Assembly (NCBI RefSeq): GCF_003369915.1 | Contig: NC_046676.1 | Span: 24,366,001-24,430,000, forward strand | Reading direction: 5' to 3' | Length of the DNA stretch: 64,000 nucleotides | From: Drosophila miranda | Lineage: Eukaryota; Arthropoda; Insecta; Diptera; Drosophilidae | In this document: positions 24,821 through 37,129 of the stretch, one piece after another | Layout of the letters: each line of letters begins with the position of its first letter | How positions within the stretch are numbered: position 1 is the first letter of the stretch | The notes under the pieces: generated by a model | Told to the model about the DNA's origin: nothing | Seen by the model: the letters and a program-made list of their open reading frames with translations, nothing else | The model's database searches: none | Translations under genes and position numbers: made by a program

Positions 24821-27800
24821 GAGGCAGCCCCCATTAAGAGAGCTTTCGAAAAGCTCTTGATTCTTGCTATAAACCGGACACGACACCCAGCTTACGGTAA
24901 AGTTTATAATATAACAGTTTTTGCCACCCCACAACAGCGCACTGTAAGGGCTTGCGAGGGGGGGGAGGCCTCTTTGGAGTCCTCCGGTCTCCCAGGAATC
25001 TTGCGCCTGGGGAATCTGTTTGCCTGCCCTGCCCTGCCCTGCCCTCCCCCCGAGCGCAAATTTGCATACTTAACGTTAATTAAAAGCTACAAACAAATCA
25101 GATTCGATTCGATCCGATACTTCGCTGTTGCTGCTCTTCCGAGAACTTTAATTTACAAGCGGCTCCAAAAGCGGGGGCGGGGGCGGAGGGCGGGGGGAGG
25201 CGCCTGCCTCTCAAGTGCTACTTCTTCCGTCGTGTATCTTCTATGCTGCTGCTCTTTTTTTTGGCGAAAAGTTGAAGAGGGCAACGCACAGACCGGAAAT
25301 AATAATCAACAACAAACATCCACTCCGTGCGCTCCGGGGGGGAGACGCTTCTTCCTTCATCGTCTATGAACTGCCAGGACAATGTTTTCATTATATATGA
25401 GTGTGAGTGTGTGTGTGTGTGAGTGTGTGAGTGTGTGAGTGTGCAGCAAACAAACGAATATGCTTGATGAATACTCGACATCACGTACGCCTGAGAAATG
25501 TACGTGTTTCCATTGTAAGGAAAGCAGCCCAAAACCCAAAACCCAAAACCCACCTCCGGAAAGATCTACCAGGGAGGCAGACAAAAGAGTAGCATAAATT
25601 TTGGGCAGAGATAGAGAGAGAACCCCCCCCCCCTTCCCCCCCCAAAAAAAAAGCAGGAGGCAAAGATGCTCGCGGTTATGCGGGGATCCAAGTGCCAACA
25701 AGCCGAAGAGCCTCTGTCTGTGTGTGTGTGTGTGTGTGTGTGTCTAGGACGTCTCTGGGCAATACAAAATGCCATTTATCATATTCGTGGGGTTTGCCCG
25801 CTTCTCCGGCTCCGACTTCGACTTCGGCTTCGGCTCCGGCTGGATCATGAGTGTTTTATTGCAATTAATCATTGAGCGCACGCACGCACACAGCAGAGCA
25901 GAGCAGAGCAGGGCACAGATATGCATACGCAGACGCACACATTTACAACTCGTTACAGGTCCACAGACCCGGCCCCACCGCCCCACCGCCCCCCCTCCAC
26001 CGCATGTTAAGTTGATAAACTACGCTTTCCTCTATTAACTGCTTCTGATTGCTGTTGCCGTTGCCGTTGCTTTTATTATTTGTTGTGCACAACATGTCGC
26101 ACTTGCCACAGCCTCCACCCCCCTGCCAGAGATGGCTTTATCACAATTAAAGGAGCGCTCTGTCGGAGAGTCGTGAGGGGTGTCTGAAGGCCAGGTGTCT
26201 GTCTCCCCGCTGTACCCCCCTCTCTCTGTCCATCCTTCTCGTCTGTCCCCAGTTGTTTATTGTGCAATTTGCTTAGTTTTGTGCCACGCAGATGGCAGAT
26301 GGAATCAATATTTGTGTTGTCGGAGAAGAAGTCACGATTGTGGCTCAATTAATTTAAACCTGATTCCTGGTTCTCCCCAATAGATACTCCCCAATAGATA
26401 CTCGATCTGTGCGTACACTCGGAGAAAAAAGAAACACCTCCATAAATAAATTGAAAATTGTCTATTTTTTCGATTGATTTTCCATTTAAGGGCCGCCACT
26501 CTGGCCACTAATTATGGCTTCGTTCAGATGAATGACCTCTGACCTCGGACCACACACCTCGGCGACTCGTCTTTGCGGTGCATTAAAGCCAATTAGGCGC
26601 AGCCTCAAAGCTTCGCATAATTTTCCAGCCGAATTCCCCTGTCGGGCTGGTCGGGGGTCAGGCGGCGGGCAACAATAACAATTCATTAAACCCATTAGCA
26701 AATGCAAATATTTATGCAATTAATTAAGTTTTAATTACAATTGTCGGCACTTGGCCAGCGGCATACACGTCGTATGCGTACTCCCCTCCAAAGTGGAACA
26801 AATCATGGTAATTAAATTTGAAACACTTGCCAAAGCCCAACTAAAAGAAGGAACCGACAGGCGACAACCGACAACCGACAACCGACAAACAAACATTGAA
26901 TCCAACTTTAAACGGATTTGCGGAGAGGAGAGGAAAAGAAAGGAGAAGCCGGGAGAAAACCAAGAGAAATGGAAACGCTGGAGGGGCTAAAGTTGAAGCG
27001 AAAAATAGCAAATAATAGTGACATGACGAAATACAATCATAATCATGGCACAATGCGACGACCACAGAGCAACAAAACTACAAGAAAATAAAAAGCAAAA
27101 TGGAGAAAAACTTTTGCCATAAACAACGACGAGGAGGGGGCTGCAGAGGGAGCCGCAGAGGGGCCGCAGAGGGGGAGAGAGCAAATAACAAGCAGCATAA
27201 TAGAGCTGAAGCTGAAAGAAAAACTAAGATACTCTGGCCGGGGCCAGAGGATAGACAACAGAAGGAGCAAACCAGAGGATGGGGCAGGGGCAGGGGCAGA
27301 GAATGGGGCAAAGGAGGAAACGGAGAAAACGGGACAACCACAACAGCAATAATAATGGCATATAAATGAAGTAACAAACATTGTTTTCCTTTGACATAAC
27401 TCATTAACCACCAGCGAGGAGCAAAAAGAGCTGCAGGAGCAGGAGCAGAAGCAGGAGCAGACACCAGACAGACCCCAAAAGAACTAGGAATGCACCCAGC
27501 GGATGATGACGACGACGACGATTCCAGGGAAGATGGAGGGCATCCAGGGAGCATTCTGGCTGCCACATTCCAGCGCTGTCCCGTCTGGAGCAGCAGCACG
27601 TTCCCGGCTTCCAAATGGGGCCGTTGGTGGCCGCTCTCACATTTTAATAGACCTCAAATCTGCCAGTCGCCGACCAACTAAATTTCTTAATTAATACAAT
27701 GAGCAGGGGCAGGGGCAGGAGGGGCAGGGGCAGGGGCAGGGAAAGAGGTAGAGCTAGAGGTAGACATTCAGCGGGGCCACAAATGTCTGCAATTATTTTT

Positions 27801-28240
27801 GCATGCCACTCGAAGGGCACAACAGCAGCTGGCAAAAATCTAGCACCCGACAGCGCGACCACAACCGCAACAAGCCGTCAAGCCCCCCCCCCCCCCAGTA
27901 ATCCCCCCAGCCCCTTCCCCCCTACCCCCTACCCATTTCTCCTCCTGCTGCTGCCATGTCAGCAAGTTTCACCGCAAAACGTCTCCCTGTAAATGAAGAA
28001 ATTCCTGCTGTTGTCGCCTGCCTGGCTGTTGTCTCCGCAGCCGGAACAGGAGCTGAGACTGGAGCTGGAACTGGAACTGCCTGTGCCTCTCAGTCGTGGG
28101 TGGGGGGCAGCTGCAGCTCCGTTGATTTGACTGCCATGAAACGGCAGAAAGCGAGTGCGGCAGGGGCAGGGCCTAATTAGGTGCCGGACCGGACTCAATC
28201 AGCGTGTAAGCAATTGCCAATACGTGATTTGGCAAAACAA

Positions 28241-28278
<38 letters not shown>

Positions 28279-28465
28279 GGGCGTGGCAGATCACAGCTGC
28301 GTAATCGATTTTCAAGTTTAAATCGTGGGCCCCGAAACTTATTTGCGGCCATTTTTTAATCTACACTTGAACGCCGGCCTGGCATGCGGCCGAGACGGGG
28401 CGGGACGGGCCCTTATTTGCTCAACGTGATGAGATTTTGTGGTCGGCCCCCAGCCCCTGCCGCAG

Positions 28466-28496
<31 letters not shown>
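28466..28496 (+). repeat. Homopolymer C run (31)
   Basis: Thirty-one consecutive C bases. A run of 28 G lies about 315 bases downstream. Confidence 0.9.
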
Positions 28497-28811
28497 ACTT
28501 TATTTACACATTTTATTTTTTTTGTGGAGGCTGCCTATCGATCTTTGGGCTCTGGCATTCGTGGTTTCCTCTCAACGCCTCAGAGCGGACAACAGAATCC
28601 GGCCCAAAGCTCAAGTAATTTTTTCCCATTTCCAGTGCTTGGCCAGCAACAGCTGCCGGCAGCCGGCAGGCGGTGGAGGGCGGTGGAGGGCGGAAGGCAA
28701 AAGGAAAACTTTTCAGACCATACGGAAAATGCACGAAAAAATATGTTTATAATATGGGAAAAGGGAGAAGCATATTACAAATATCAAATGTGGCTCAAAC
28801 TCTCTGGCCAA

Positions 28812-28839
28812 GGGGGGGGGGGGGGGGGGGGGGGGGGGG
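28812..28839 (+). repeat. Homopolymer G run (28)
   Basis: Twenty-eight consecutive G bases, complementary to the upstream C run at 28466. Confidence 0.9.
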
Positions 28840-31800
28840 ATATGGAAACTATGGTTTATGGATTATCACAGATTGCCTTAGGGTGGGGCTGTCCCTAACT
28901 CCTACCAAGCCTTTTGACACTGTAATTGTCTTGACTGGAAGTCCCTTAGGTTTCAAGAACATCTATCCAGAGATCTATCTATCTATGGGTGTTCTGTTGA
29001 GTGATATTTGTATTAAACTTAAGCCCAAACCCCTGCCGAATCCATTTCGTATATTATGGCCCCTGAAAGCGCATCACTTTTCAGTCCGCAACAGTGACTG
29101 CCAACTGTGAGTAGACACTGCCGTTTGCGGGCACCTGCTAGCCTCCCAGGACGGACATATTTTCGGGGCAGGGTGGGGGGATCTTCTATTACTCGCACTC
29201 GCACTCGCACTCGCACGACATCAACGTCGAGGGCAAAGTTTAGTCTAATGCTCTTAACGCTCATGTCTCGCTCAGGCCCGCTCTCATGGATTTGTCGCCT
29301 GTCTGTTTGCCTTCGTCTTAGCTTCGCCTCTTTGGCTCATTCTTTCGCTGCCTCTCCGAAGGGGGGCCTGATGCCTGTCGCCTGTCGCCACCCATGGACG
29401 TCTCCCTCTACTTAACAAATCGACAGACGTCGCGCAAGTTTTGACATGTCTCCCCAGTTGTAAGGCGCTGAGAGTAGTTCCGTGTCCGGGTCCGTGTCCG
29501 TGTCCGTGTCCGGGTCCGAGTGCATAGTGCCATCATAGTGCCATGTTCGGCATGGAATCCGCTCCATTTCGGGGACTGTCTGTCGTCTGGCAGATAAAAC
29601 ATAATTTCAAATAAATGCATTTTAATATCAGCTCCTCCACGCCTGCCTCCCCCCCCCCGTGAAAGTCAGGCTTTTGCCGTAAATCAAATGAATTATTGAA
29701 GCCCTCCGCATGGAGCATGCACCGTGGACCGTGCACCGTGCACCGTGGACCGTGGACCAGTGTCAGTCACTTTAAAATGTCTGGGTGGCTGTTGCCATCA
29801 AAAATGCCTTTTTCCCCCCCATATCTGATTTATCGGTTCATCGGCGGTGGCGGTGGTGGGAGGGGCTCAGTAAGCTCTTCCGTAATTGCATTAAATGGCA
29901 TGGAACCGAATCCATCACAGGGCACAACAAGAAACACACTCTGCGGGGGGGGGGAGGGGGGTAGGGGGGGTGGGGTATTGTTTTTTCGGCAAGCGAAAAA
30001 AATATCATTGCGTTCAACGTTCAGCGCACAAAATTCCAATTTATTTTAATTGATTTATTAATGATTGAAATATTGTTACAAATGTATTTTTCGACTGTCG
30101 CATCCCCGGATCCCCGCATAGGGTGCTTCCCCCTACTACCCCCCACTCTCCCTCTTCCTCTACCTTTCCGTCTCTCGCCATCAGTTTTTATTATCCGCCG
30201 GAATGGGTCTGATGAGGCGAATGAATGCAATTTACAAGATGGGCTGACAGATCGGACCGAGTCCTTGGGCCAGCCTTCGAGGGAGGGACTAATCGAAGCC
30301 CCCGATCGACATCCCTTTTTGCGATATGCCTCTTCCTCTTCGTTAAGGCTCAGACCTGATTCTGTGGGCCCCAGGAGACGGCCGTAGACATCAGGGATGA
30401 GCCAGAGGAGCTAGATGCAGAGGATGCACCTGCTTATCCAGCAATGTGCCCCTCTCCAGCCCCCTTGCCGCCTCTGGCGTTGCACATTTGCGACTTTGCC
30501 TGAAGATTAGGCGGCATAATTATGCAATTTCCTCTTTAACGCTCACCCAGACAGACACAAAAGAGTTGAATTCAATAAAATTTGCATTTAACCACAAAAA
30601 CAACCTCTTGAGCGTCCCCACCGACCCCTTTCGGCCCCCTGAGCCCGGAGGCGGCTGCAGACACAGAAAAAAGTTAAGATGAAAGCTTAACAAAGGCGAG
30701 ACTTGCCAAGAGATAGGGATAGTGAGGGGGGAGGAGGGGGGGGGGGGGAGAGACAGTGCAAGACAGAGACTTATGTAAATTGAAATTCAAGTGCAGAAAA
30801 ACAACAACCACAGGAACAGGAATAACAGGAGCCACATCAACAGCTGAAAAAGTGACTGAAAAGACAAAACCGAGCCGAAGAAATTTTCATTCATTTCAAA
30901 TTACGCTGTATGTGTCGCCCCCCCCCCGGCCCCCGCGGCACCACAGCACCCTCTGGACATAATTGAAGGCTTAAGGGGGCCACGGCGCTGACGGTTGACC
31001 CACCAATTGGCTGGCTGGCTGGCTGGCTGGCTGGCCCCTCCCTCTCTCGTTGCCCCAGAGTGAAAATTCAATTTCATGCCGCGTGACACAAAGACAAAGC
31101 CCAGGCAGGAGGCCACCGCCCATAATGGGTGGGGTGGGGTGGGGTGGGGGGATGCAATCGGGAAGACGACCGACGGAAGGACAAAAGGACATCCCCAGTT
31201 GACATTCAAAAATGTGCGCACTTGGCTCAAAAGAATTTCAAATTAGCCACTTTTCCTCAACAAATTAAAACGCAGCCAAGTGCGGTGGCAGGGGCGGTGG
31301 CAGGGGCAGGGACAGGGGCAGCGACAGAGAACAAATGACAAAGGAAGTCGAGAATCCAGGTGGTCAGAGCCGCAGCTGGCGACAATTTAAAGTCAAGTGG
31401 GGGTCGGGCATTGAGCAAAAAATAATTGCCGAGCAAAACGCACTTGAAATCGCAGACAAGTGCCACGGCACGGCATGTCGAGGGGTGGCTCCAACTTCGA
31501 TCTTTGCATTAGCGTCATTTACACAATCCGTGTGCCCTCCCCTACCCCCCTACCCCCATACCCCCCCTGTAGTTAACAATGCCAGGCGACAGAGACAGAG
31601 ACAGAGCCAGAGCCAGAGACAAGTGGCTAAATTTCCATGGAAAAGCGAAGGAACCACAAGGGCTCCGCAGAAGTCCCGCAATTGAGTATCGAGCCCGCAC
31701 TAATGGTCGCAGTCGAGGGCAAGTCGAGGGCCGGGACTCGAGCATATGGATATCCCACGGATATGAGAGCTGGTCCGAGCTCTGCCTTGGATTCGAGGGT

Positions 31801-32092
31801 TTTCCAGGCAGAGATTAGGGTAGAGCAGCGATAGACCTGGCCCAGATACTCATCGCATGGAAATCTGTTGCTAAATATACTGTATTCCCTGGACTTCGGT
31901 CCAATTAAATCTCTTGTGGGACCGACTGAGCCCCCCAAGGCATCAAGGAACACCCCTTTGGGCTCTCATAGTCAAAGCAACGGTTTCATTGACAAATCAG
32001 ATGCCTTTCCCCAAGAACCAAGCAAGGATTTAATAACGTAGAAGAAACCCTAAATTCCAACACCAAAAACGAAAAGAAAAGAAAGTAAAAGC

Positions 32093-32637
32093 CTAGGGCA
32101 AGAATTCATCTGCCTGCGAGGGAGTGCTGGTGGTGTCCGCCTCCTTGGTGGCCTCGGGATCGTGCTGCTCCTTGAGCTGCTGCCGGCACTGATGGATCCT
32201 GAAGGCCGTCTCGCATTTGTTGGAGCCACGGATCGCGTGGCACTGGCGCTCCGGCCAGGCGGCCGGATCGCTGGCGTCCGACAGGAGGCCGATCAGGTCG
32301 CGCTCCACGAAGACGCCGTCGTGCAGGAGGGCCATCTGCTCGTAGAGGCAGTGGGTGAAGCACTGGACGGGCACCGAGGGATGCGAGAGGTCGTGCCGCT
32401 GGAGGGAAATGTCCGTCTGCTCGCCACACAGGCGGACCATGGCCTCGCTGAGGGGACGCGGTGCCTCATCGGCCACTGTCAGGCCCAGATTGAGGTTCAC
32501 CTTGGCATAGCGGCCCTGCAGAAGGACCAGTGAGCAGTGAGTAGCCTCCTCTAGGGGAAGTCCTTCTTTCCAGCACTCACCTCGGCCAGGACCGTCAGAC
32601 AGGCCATCAGCAGCAGCACCACCGAAGCACGATTCAT
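32093..32637 (-). CDS. Odorant-binding protein, classic six-cysteine type
   Basis: Two exons on the minus strand, 32637-32581 and 32515-32093, are joined at phase 0 by a 65-base intron (donor GTGAGT). They encode 159 residues. The first exon is almost entirely signal peptide (MNRASVVLLLMACLTVLAE). The mature part has six cysteines spaced C-x21-C-x3-C-x35-C-x8-C-x8-C, the x3 and x8 spacings being diagnostic of insect OBPs (PBP/GOBP family), which carry hydrophobic ligands in sensillum lymph or other secretions. After the last cysteine there is an unusually long, polar tail of about 35 residues rich in Glu, Thr, Ser and Asp. A TATA box lies about 40 bases upstream of the ATG. Family is certain by cysteine pattern; the specific Obp paralogue is not assigned. 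Confidence 0.9.
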
Positions 32638-32675
32638 GTTGGATTGTAGTTCCATTTCTGGGGCCCCATTCTCTG

Positions 32676-32683
32676 CTTATATA
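32676..32683 (-). promoter_or_regulatory. TATA box of the OBP gene
   Basis: TATATAAG on the minus strand lies 39 bases upstream of the start codon. It predicts transcription from about 32650 and a very short leader, as is common for small secreted fly proteins. Confidence 0.6.
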
Positions 32684-32689
32684 CGCAAC

Positions 32690-33343
32690 CACCCACCCAC
32701 CACTCGGTCATTAGTCAGTCAGACATTTTAATGGCAAATATCAATTCAATGAGCCGAGCCGAGGCCCATTCCGGGAGGCCTTTTGTGCGGCCAACGGCGC
32801 AGTTTTAATAATGCAAAAGTAACAAACCAAATCAAATCAAACCAAACAGAACTCCAACTCCAACTCCAACTCCAGCTCCAACTCGAAATGGAATCGATGC
32901 CGAAAGTACGAGAGTTACTTGAGAGTCCTTCAACAAATCCCCGACTGCCAGTGGCAGCGGCAAGTTCTCTGCCAAAACGAAGAAAAAACTTGGGCAAGTT
33001 TTCAACAAAATGTTGAAACAAAACAAGAAGAAGATCGGGCCGAAAGTTTGGGGCAAACGAAGTCCGAAATTGGGGATACTCTTGCGGCACAGAGATGTGT
33101 CTGTCCTACAAATCGAATATCATACATTTATCCTGGATAGTTTTAGATTTAATTCAAACCCGAACAGTGCAGAGTTTTCCTCGGAGTGTAATGCATTCCT
33201 ATATGTTTCTTTATAAGGTATTTGGTGCGTGTGCACGCACTCGTAGATCTTCGAATGGAGGACGGGCATCTGCCATCGAACCCCCCGAAACGGGAATACT
33301 AATAACCAAAGTACAGTCAACAACTTTGGATATACATGCATGA

Positions 33344-33385
<42 letters not shown>

Positions 33386-36300
33386 GTGGGCACTTCCGTT
33401 CGGCTGTTGCGCCATTTTTGGCTGCGACTATTTCCGCTGGTCGCATTAACTGCAGGCGCATAACTTTTCCAATTTGCTTTTGGCAATTATTGATATAAGC
33501 CAACAGCAACAGAGGCAGCACTTCAGTGTCTGCCACTTCAGTCTGCCCCTGCACTCCCCGCTCCCCGCTCCCCACTCCCCGCTCCCCGCCAGGGACCCAA
33601 TCATGTTTGCTTTGGTCCAAGCATATTTTCCTGCATTCTGCGCATATTTGTGCAACATTCTGAAAATTCTTGAACAAAGTTTTCGTTATTATTGCCATTT
33701 TGGCCGACTCTTTTGGGGGCAGGGGGGCCAGGGGGGCAGGGAGTCAGTGGGCTCAGAGGCTGCCACTTTGATTACTTTTGCAGTTGCCGTTAGTTGCAAT
33801 TAGTTGGTTCATTAGAAGAGCAGTAGAAGAGCCCCTGCCCCCGTTCCCGTCCCCGTCTCCGCCCCTCTTCCCAAAGGAATTCACACACTTAATTAGCAGC
33901 CAGCTCCAGGCGGCAAGGGGGGGGGGGGGCGGCGGGGCAGCTCTCACTGATTGCAAGGATGGGCAGCATGTATCTGTGTATCTTTAAGATGCACGGACTG
34001 TTTGTCTATGCAAATCGCCTGCCAACCCGAAGCTCCTCAATTCTTTTCCTCCCGACCATGCCGCTGGGGCACTCCGGAGGGGGAGTGTGTGACCCACAGC
34101 TCTGTTGCATATTTGTTGCATAATGCCAACTTATGCACTGGCACATTGTTGACCAGTCGTCTGGCATCTGGCATCTGGCATCAGGCATCTCTCTGGCAAA
34201 GGGTTTCGGGATGTTGGAAAAATCTACAAATCGCATGCCGCAAAACAAAAGCAAAAGCCAAGACAGGGACAGGGACAGGGACGGGGCAGGGACACGACTG
34301 AATAGATGGATGGTTAGATGCAGGACCGAATGCTTAGAGGGATATCTCGACGGATGGATGGATGGCTGGATGGTTGAGTGTAAGGGAATCTCCTCTGCAT
34401 ACCGGCATTATTCCACGTCAGTGCCCGGCGGAGCACATTTCAAATTGGAAAGAAAGCACGAATGAAGAGGAGGCAAGCTGAGGAAATGTGGCGGGGGCAG
34501 AGGGGGGGGCATGAATGTAGGAGAATGCGGGGGGAAACTCGGGTAAATTCTCAGGCGAAATTGCATCGAATAAGAAATAAATAAGTAAATAGTTGAGATG
34601 CTTCTCGCAGCACCTCCCCCCCTCCCCCCTCTATCTCTCTCTCTCTCTGAGGTCTAATTTTTATCCATACCCTTCAGCATGCAAATCCACCACACACACA
34701 CACACACAGCTGAAATCAGAATGAAGTAAACGTGGCCAAAAGCAAATATGACATTTCAGTCAGCCAAGTAAATAAATGTTAGGCGGCACAAACGGAACGT
34801 GCCACAGCCGCTCGGCAAACGCCGGTGACGGTGCGGTGCGGTGCGGTGCCCCTCCCGGGTCAGCGGCAGCTTAGACCTTGCTCCAGTTACTCCAGAGCTC
34901 CAGTACCTGAGCACACAGCAGTGAAGAGTCACTTTGTGTGTGGCCGATATTCGAGGAGGGCAGACCGCAGAGCAGGGCCTGGATCCAAGAGGCTGGGAGA
35001 TTGGGTGGCACGTCTATCGCAAATCTGGTTTAAGCGGGCTCACTAGACCGTCCGCTGGGTTCTTGGCCCAACCCAGAGAATAAATTGTAATACTTACAGT
35101 ATTTAAAAGACTTCTTAGGACACGAATATTTGATGTGAGAATCTGCTCGGTGGTTCCACCATTAATCCCTGCCTTATCCCGCAATCAATCGTGGTTTGTC
35201 CTTTGAATATCTGTCACTGCTTCCCAGTCACTGGTTCTGTGCCCGATCACACGTCCTCCGTTTCGGCCATATTTGTTTGCCATTTCCATTTCCATTTCCA
35301 GACTCGGCGTCGTTTTTCGTTTTCTTTTTAGCCTACAAATAATTGTATTAAAATGGGAATTTTTTCAATTTGAGAGAATGTCGTGACAGGACTCGACGGC
35401 AGGACATGTGACAGCCGGGAGCGGAGACGAGCGGAGACGAGCGGAGAGGAGAGCGGGAGAGACAGAGAATGAAGTTGTGGCACGCATTGTTTGGCTGCCT
35501 GAAAGAAGGGACACCGACAACTTACCCCATGAGCCGCATGTGAGACATGACTCCAGTTTGTCTCTCCCCCCCCCCCCCCCTGCCCCTCTCTCGCTGTCCC
35601 TCTCTCGCTGTCCCTCTCTCTGTGGCATTCTTTGGCTGACTTTGCAGCAAGCGAATTGTTTGATAATGACACTGACATGATGCTGCACTGACAACTACTC
35701 GTAGGCACAAGAAACTGGAGCTCCAGCCGCAACGCAGGCTGCTGCTCCAACTCCAACCCCCCTCCTTCCCCCGCCTGATGGTCCATTGAGGCAACTGTTG
35801 TCTGGGCCACGAAATTATATACGAGAATTAGTTGAAACGACCGCCGCTGGCGAATGCGAATTTTCTATGCTACCGCATGCTTTTCCGCCTTTTCCGTTTG
35901 CCCCCCGTTTCGCCCCCCGTTTCGCCCCGTTTTCCCCGCCTGATCTCATTTCGGTTTTCCCTAGTTCGCTTTTTTGGGAGGCCAGTGCAAGCGGCGCTCT
36001 AAATTAAGTTTTAAGCAACATGTCTGCAAAAATCATGCCCCAGGACAACAGGGACCCTGCACCGCCCCCCCTGCCGTTCCTCCCGGGCTCCCGGGCTCCC
36101 AGGCTCTCGTGGTCCCCCCTCTACTTGGTTGCTGTCGCTGGCAGTCGCAACGTTTTATTCTCGGTTTTCTTTTCTTTTCTTTTCTTTTCTGTATTCCGTA
36201 TTCCGTATTTGAGGAATGGAAATTGTGTTTTTGTGTATGTTTGCTGCAGTGGTCTTCCTTGTCCTTCGTCGTGCAGCAGTTCCTTGAGGAGCTGTGCTCT

Positions 36301-37058
36301 CCAGCCCCAGCCCCAGCCCCAGCCCCAGCTGTACAGCGCCTGCCACCGTCTTCTGCTGCCAGCAGCTCCTCCCCGTACTCCATTTGCTTCCCGTATTGTA
36401 TTCCGCCGTGCTATTTACACTGGCGCGCCGTCAACAGTCGCCCCGGCAGTCGCTTTTCCTGTGCCTACTTCTGTGTGTTTGCAGGGGACTGTACTTCTCG
36501 GGAGTCTGGCTGTATTTGTGTATTTGTCTTTTAGTTTATTGTGCGGCAGCTAGGCAACTTTTGCCTTTTGTATTTGCGCTCCATTGAGGCAAGGAATTCA
36601 ATTTTAAAATCCCCAATCCCCAATCCCTATCCCTATCCCTGTCCCAAAAAAAAAACACATACCTGGAGTGAGCAGAGTGCACAGGACTCGAGGTCCTGCT
36701 GGCTGCATTTGATTACGGACAAATGGAAAATGTTTCATGTTGAAATGATCAGTGGCAGGACCTTCCCGACCGCCGCCCGCCGCCTGCCGCCCGATGAGAG
36801 CTAATTAAACCTAAGCGAACATCAAGCATACGCCACGTTGAGCAAACAGGAAGCCAGGAAGAAAGGCAGCGGCTTAGACAACCGACTTAATGGGGGATAA
36901 GCCGGCAGCCTTCAGCCGGCAGCCGGCAAACACTTGGCTGGCAATTAATTAAAAGGAGCCACCGCCACCGCCGCCACCGCCGCCGCCAACCAGCTCGAAA
37001 TCCAGTCAAATATTTGGTTCTTAAATGCAGCACCAGAGGACCTCCTGGAAAAGACGAT
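32690..37058. other. Intergenic stretch between the OBP gene and the transporter 3' end
   Basis: No gene seen. It contains TCCAAC-type hexamers (32850-32885), a (TG)n array at about 33345-33380, CCCCGCT repeats near 33560, CACC/GGTG-rich DNA, GATGG repeats near 34340, a C run of 15 (35566-35580) and CAGCCC repeats near 36300. Apparent frames over 35974-36587 follow these repeats. Confidence 0.55.
33345..33380 (+). repeat. (TG)n microsatellite
   Basis: Uninterrupted TG dinucleotides. Confidence 0.92.
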
Positions 37059-37064
37059 TTTATT
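37059..37064 (-). terminator. Poly(A) signal of the amino acid transporter gene
   Basis: AATAAA on the minus strand lies 66 bases beyond the TAG stop, a normal position for cleavage and polyadenylation. Confidence 0.6.
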
Positions 37065-37129
37065 GCAAAAAGAAAGAGGAGAGGGGGGAAAACAGCAATG
37101 ATAAAAGCAGGAGCCGATGCCGATGGAAG

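Larger units (their letters stand above)
20412..32092. other. Gene-poor stretch, possible intron or regulatory domain
   Basis: No exon with conserved-looking protein was found on either strand. Contents include a G run of 18 at 20625-20642, a (GT)n array at 20751-20812, a GGCAGT hexamer array at 21518-21550, an isolated DRE core TATCGATA at 23032-23039, a short stem (AGGTATTCG with CGAATACCT, 23179-23221), a GAGA and GCCAT-rich segment near 24.5 kb, and the paired C and G runs near 28.5-28.8 kb. If the candidate promoter at 20276 is real, much of this could be its introns or enhancers. Confidence 0.5.
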
